Shown: in pieces, positions 60,763 through 64,000 of the stretch
How positions within the stretch are numbered: position 1 is the first letter of the stretch
Layout of the letters: each line of letters begins with the position of its first letter
Made by a program: the position numbers and the translations under genes
The notes under the pieces: generated by a model
The model's input: the letters and a program-made list of their open reading frames with translations, nothing else
Told to the model about the DNA's origin: nothing
Databases searched by the model: none
Source: Hymenobacter sp. ISL-91
Lineage (GTDB): Bacteria; Bacteroidota; Bacteroidia; Cytophagales; Hymenobacteraceae
DNA: 64,000 bases
NCBI RefSeq assembly: GCF_018613725.1
Contig: NZ_JAGGPS010000009.1
Location: forward strand, 147,565-211,564
Direction of reading: 5' to 3'

Positions 60763-62673
60763 ATGATTTCCATTTCCGACCTCGATTTCCATTTCGGCTC
60801 GCGTACGCTCTACGACAAGGCCAGCCTGCACATCAAGCCCAAGGATAAAATCGGGCTGATTGGTCTCAATGGCAAGGGCAAATCCACGCTGCTGCGCATT
60901 CTGGTGGGCGAGTACAAGCCCGACGGTGGCTCCATCTCGATGAGCAAGGACGTGAGCCTGGGCTTTCTGAACCAGGATTTGCTGAGCTACGACTCGCACG
61001 AATCCATCCTGCTGGTGGCCATGCAGGCCTTCGGTGAGGCGCTGGATATCCAAAAGAAGATTGATGAAATCCTGCTGGAGTTCGAAACCAACTACTCCGA
61101 CGAGCTGGTAGAGAAGCTGGCCGATGCGCAGGAGCGGTTCGAGTCGCTGGGCGGCTACACCATGCAGGCTCGCACCGAGGAGATTCTGGAGGGCCTGGGC
61201 TTCACCACTGAGGAGCTGCAACGGCCCTTGAAGCTGTTTTCGGGCGGCTGGCGGATGCGGGTGATGCTGGCCAAAATCCTGCTCCAGCAACCCTCGCTGC
61301 TGCTGCTCGACGAACCCACCAACCACCTCGACCTGCCCAGTATTAAGTGGATTGAGAACTACCTGGCCGGCTACGAGGGCGCGGTGATTATTGTCAGCCA
61401 CGACCGCGAATTCCTCGACCGCACCACCAACACCACCGTGGAGGTAGCCGGCGGCAAGCTGGTGCCCTACGCCGGCAACTACAGCTACTACCTCGAAGAA
61501 AAGGAGGAGCGCAACGCCATTCAGAAGGGCGCTTTCGAGAACCAGCAGGCCCAGATAAAGCAGGCCGAGCGGTTTATTGAGCGTTTCAAGGCCAAGGCCA
61601 GCAAGGCCAAGCAGGCCCAGAGCCGCGTGAAAGCCCTCGACAAGCTGGAGCGCGTGGAGGACGTGGCCTCGGCCGATGCCAAGGTGAACATGAAGTTCAA
61701 CTTTACGGTGAACCCCGGCCGCCACATTCTGCGCATGGAGCACGTGAGCAAGAAATACGGCGAGAAAATCATTTTCCGCGACACCACCGTGCACATCGAG
61801 CGGGGCGACAAAATCGCGCTTATCGGGGCCAACGGCAAGGGCAAGTCCACGCTTATGCGGCTGGTGGCGGGCCAGGAGGCGCCCACCAATGGCAACCACC
61901 AGCTGGGCCACAACGTCATCATGTCGTTCTACGCCCAGCACCAGCTCGAAAGCCTGCGCATCGAGAACGAGATTCTGCAGGAGATGATTGAGGCCGGCTC
62001 GAAGCGCAACGAAATGGAGCTGCGCTCGGTGCTGGGCTCGTTCCTGTTCTCGGGCGAGGAGGTGTACAAAAAAATCAAGGTGCTGAGCGGCGGCGAGAAA
62101 AGCCGGGTGGCGCTGGCCAAAACCCTGATTTCGGAGGCCAACTTCCTGCTGCTCGACGAACCGACCAACCACCTCGACATGCAGTCGGTCAACATCCTGA
62201 TTCAGGCGCTGGAGCAGTACGAGGGCACCTACATTGTCATCAGCCACGACCGGTTCTTCGTGGAGAACGTGGCCAACAAAATCTGGTTTATCGAGGACTA
62301 CCAGCTCAAGGAGTACCCCGGCACCTACGCCGAGTACGAGCAGTGGCAGGAAGACCGGGAGCGAGACGCCAAGAAGGCCGGCCTGCCGTCGCCTTCGGCC
62401 AATAAGCCCCTACCCAAAGAGGAGCCTAAAGCCGACCTTTCGCCCGCTAAAACTCCGTCGCCCGACCAGAAGAAAGCCCTGAAAGAACTGGCTGAAGTAG
62501 AAAAGAAAATCGACGAGCGCGAAAAGGAATTGGCCGAGTACGAAAAGCAGCTAGCCGACCCCAAAATCTACGACAACGCCGCCCAGCTAAAGGACGCCAC
62601 CCTCAAATTCGAGCAGGTGAAAAAGGAGCTAGCCCAGCTGAACGACCGGTGGGAAATGCTGGCCGAAGTGTAG
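60763..62673 (+). CDS. ABC-F family ATPase (Uup/EttA-like)
   Basis: 636-aa soluble protein with two ATPase domains and no membrane segment. Walker A is GLNGKGKST in the first and GANGKGKST in the second; signatures are LFSGGWRMRVM and LSGGEKSRVAL; both have DEPTNHLD. A charged interdomain linker (about 240-310, KAKASKAKQAQSRVKALDKL) and a C-terminal coiled-coil (about 560-636: EVEKKIDEREKELAEYEKQL) are typical of the Uup branch, which acts on translating ribosomes or DNA transposition/excision. Its own -7 box and a downstream terminator bracket it as a single-gene unit. Confidence 0.93.
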   Translation: MISISDLDFHFGSRTLYDKASLHIKPKDKIGLIGLNGKGKSTLLRILVGEYKPDGGSISMSKDVSLGFLNQDLLSYDSHESILLVAMQAFGEALDIQKKIDEILLEFETNYSDELVEKLADAQERFESLGGYTMQARTEEILEGLGFTTEELQRPLKLFSGGWRMRVMLAKILLQQPSLLLLDEPTNHLDLPSIKWIENYLAGYEGAVIIVSHDREFLDRTTNTTVEVAGGKLVPYAGNYSYYLEEKEERNAIQKGAFENQQAQIKQAERFIERFKAKASKAKQAQSRVKALDKLERVEDVASADAKVNMKFNFTVNPGRHILRMEHVSKKYGEKIIFRDTTVHIERGDKIALIGANGKGKSTLMRLVAGQEAPTNGNHQLGHNVIMSFYAQHQLESLRIENEILQEMIEAGSKRNEMELRSVLGSFLFSGEEVYKKIKVLSGGEKSRVALAKTLISEANFLLLDEPTNHLDMQSVNILIQALEQYEGTYIVISHDRFFVENVANKIWFIEDYQLKEYPGTYAEYEQWQEDRERDAKKAGLPSPSANKPLPKEEPKADLSPAKTPSPDQKKALKELAEVEKKIDEREKELAEYEKQLADPKIYDNAAQLKDATLKFEQVKKELAQLNDRWEMLAEV

Positions 62674-62698
62674 CCGCGACAACGCTCAGAAACTACCG

Positions 62699-62731
62699 GC
62701 CCCGCCCGACGCTACGTGCTTCGGGCGGGGC
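62699..62731 (+). terminator. Rho-independent terminator after the ABC-F gene
   Basis: Perfect 11-bp stem GCCCCGCCCGA (62699-62709) with TCGGGCGGGGC (62721-62731), an 11-nt loop, and TTTT after it. Confidence 0.88.
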
Positions 62732-62972
62732 TTTTGCGTAGAGCATTAAATTATTTCCGCCCTTTGGGCGCCTGTTTCCACGGCAAACCATCAGTAGGTT
62801 GTCCGCCTGCTGTAAGTAGGAGCTTGATTGAGGGCGCGCTTCCGAAGGCCTGTACAGGTCTGGCCATCAGCTACTCTCGGCCTTCACCAATACGATGCAG
62901 GCAGGGGCAGGAGCAGCTTTTTTAGATCTTCTCCACCCCCTTCCTAATCCCAGGCGCGTATTAGGTGCTAGT

Positions 62973-63962
62973 ATGCCTGTACCAACTTCTCTTACGGCCA
63001 CAACTGGCTTCGCCCGGCGCTACTCCTACGCGGCAGTGCTAGGGGCCGTAGTCGTGGGCCTGCTCGCCCCAGAGGCCGCCCCTTGGCTGCTGGCCCCGGT
63101 GCTGTTGGGCGGTATGGTGGTGCTGGGTGTGGCCCACGGTGCCTGCGACCAGTTTGTGGTGCCGGCCACCCACCCAGTGCTGGCGCGCAGCCGGGGCCGG
63201 TATTGGGCGGGCTTTCTGGCGGGCTATCTGGGGCTGGCGGCTGCCGTGGGCCTCTTGTGGTGGTGGCAGCCGGTGGCGGCGGTGGTCCTGTTTTTCGGGC
63301 TTACGGCCTAGCACTGGGGCTCGGGCGATGCCCCAACCAAGGCCCGCCACCGCAGCCAGTGGCTGGCCCATAGCCTGCTGCGGGGCACGCTGCTGTTTGC
63401 CGTGCCCCTCTGGCACTGGCCCACCGAAACCCTGGATATTGTGCGGGGGCTGCTGGCGCTGGCCGGGGCGGCCAATCTGCCTGCCGCGCCCGGCCTCTTG
63501 AGCGTGGGCTTGCTGCCAGCGGTGTTGGTGGGGCTGCTGCTGCTGTGGCTGAGCTATTACTGGCAGCAGCAGGGGCAGCTAGCCCGCACCGATGCCTTGG
63601 AAACTGGCTTGCTGATTGTATTGCTGGTGGTGCTACCGCCGGTGCTGTCGGCGGGCGTGTACTTCGTTTTCTGGCACAGCCTGCACCATGTGCTGCGCAT
63701 GAACCAGCTGATGGACCGTAACCTAACTACCCCGCGACGCAGCCTGTGGGCCGAACTGCGCTTCTTCTTGCGCCGCTCAGCGCCGTTGCTACTCATCAGC
63801 CTGACGGGGCTGGTAGTGGTGTTTGGCCTGGCCTGGACCCGGACCGCCAGCGGCCCGGTGCTGGTGAGCCTGGCGCTGCTTGCTGCTTCCGTGGTCACGC
63901 TCCCGCACGCCCTGCTCGTTACGCTGGGCATGGATGCGGCGCAGTGGAAGCCCCGACACTAG
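62973..63962 (+). pseudogene. Brp/Blh beta-carotene dioxygenase family gene with in-frame TAG
   Basis: Codes an integral-membrane enzyme that would split beta-carotene to retinal. The frame runs from ATG 62973 to 63962 (329 sense-or-stop positions) but is interrupted by TAG at codon 113 (63309-63311). The residues beside the stop are FGLTA*HWGSGDAP; in the family this site is a Tyr before the HWG/HFG histidine, so a single base change Tyr (TAT/TAC) to TAG explains it. VAHGACDQFVV and FVFWHSLHHVLRMNQL flank the core. Everything else is intact and in frame, so the break is recent or is a sequencing or assembly error. Confidence 0.8.
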
Positions 63963-64000
63963 GTCCGGGTTGGCTGCCTTAGGAACTGTTCTCAATTAAG

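Noticed and set aside
60667..62247. 526-aa minus-strand frame
   Set aside because: Antisense to the ABC-F gene, whose Walker and signature motifs are unambiguous.

Overview
The window looks like chromosomal DNA from a GC-rich, pigmented member of the Bacteroidota, most like Hymenobacter and relatives (Cytophagales). Four things point there: TAnnTTTG-type -7 promoter boxes in place of Shine-Dalgarno-led starts; two TonB-dependent receptors with CarboxypepD-like plug extensions, one paired with a DUF4249 lipoprotein; a giant secreted protein with a type IX secretion C-terminal domain; and a GT3-type glycogen synthase with the classical o-succinylbenzoate menaquinone route. I found no rRNA, tRNA, CRISPR array, transposase or prophage gene. 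The taxon is inferred from gene content, not from a search.

Layout. 1-8.5 kb: a DEAD-box helicase cut by the window edge, a Gfo/Idh/MocA oxidoreductase, a methyltransferase, a small membrane protein overlapping an ABC ATPase, a CaiB-type CoA transferase, a conserved hypothetical and trpS. 8.5-16.4 kb: queuosine-precursor transporter, RNase Z, STAS protein, DUF4198 protein, then glycogen synthase and a GH13 branching-type enzyme. 16.5-28.7 kb: YfcC transporter, GT39 glycosyltransferase, S9 peptidase, TonB receptor/DUF4249 pair, M28 peptidase and an ElaA-like acetyltransferase. 28.7-34.2 kb: TonB receptor, TPR protein, LytS-like kinase and LytTR regulator, probably one regulatory unit, because the first two genes share a 36-bp upstream element at identical spacing from a -7-like box. 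34.3-38.7 kb: the giant secreted protein. 39.9-47.2 kb: menaquinone genes (thioesterase, menF, menD, menB, menE) with two small unrelated genes in between. 47.4-52.2 kb: phosphatase, PDH E2, HslV and a deoxyhypusine synthase-like protein. 52.3-60.7 kb: an HTH gene with a perfect 61-nt palindrome in its promoter, a PLP-dependent trans-sulfuration enzyme, a cell-wall amidase, a 2H phosphoesterase, a lipoprotein amidase and a broken Uma2 gene. 60.7-64 kb: an ABC-F ATPase and a Brp/Blh carotene-dioxygenase gene interrupted by an in-frame TAG.

The most unusual feature of the window is its intergenic DNA. At least fifteen spacers hold long inverted repeats (17-59 nt arms around 30-110 nt of unrelated sequence), in all gene orientations. 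Seven carry variants of a GTCATnCTGAGC-GGAGCGAAG core. In each, the two arms match each other better than they match other copies, and their outer parts are locus-specific words (often tandem repeats). That looks like a process or selection that keeps the arms paired, rather than simple dispersal of one fixed repeat.
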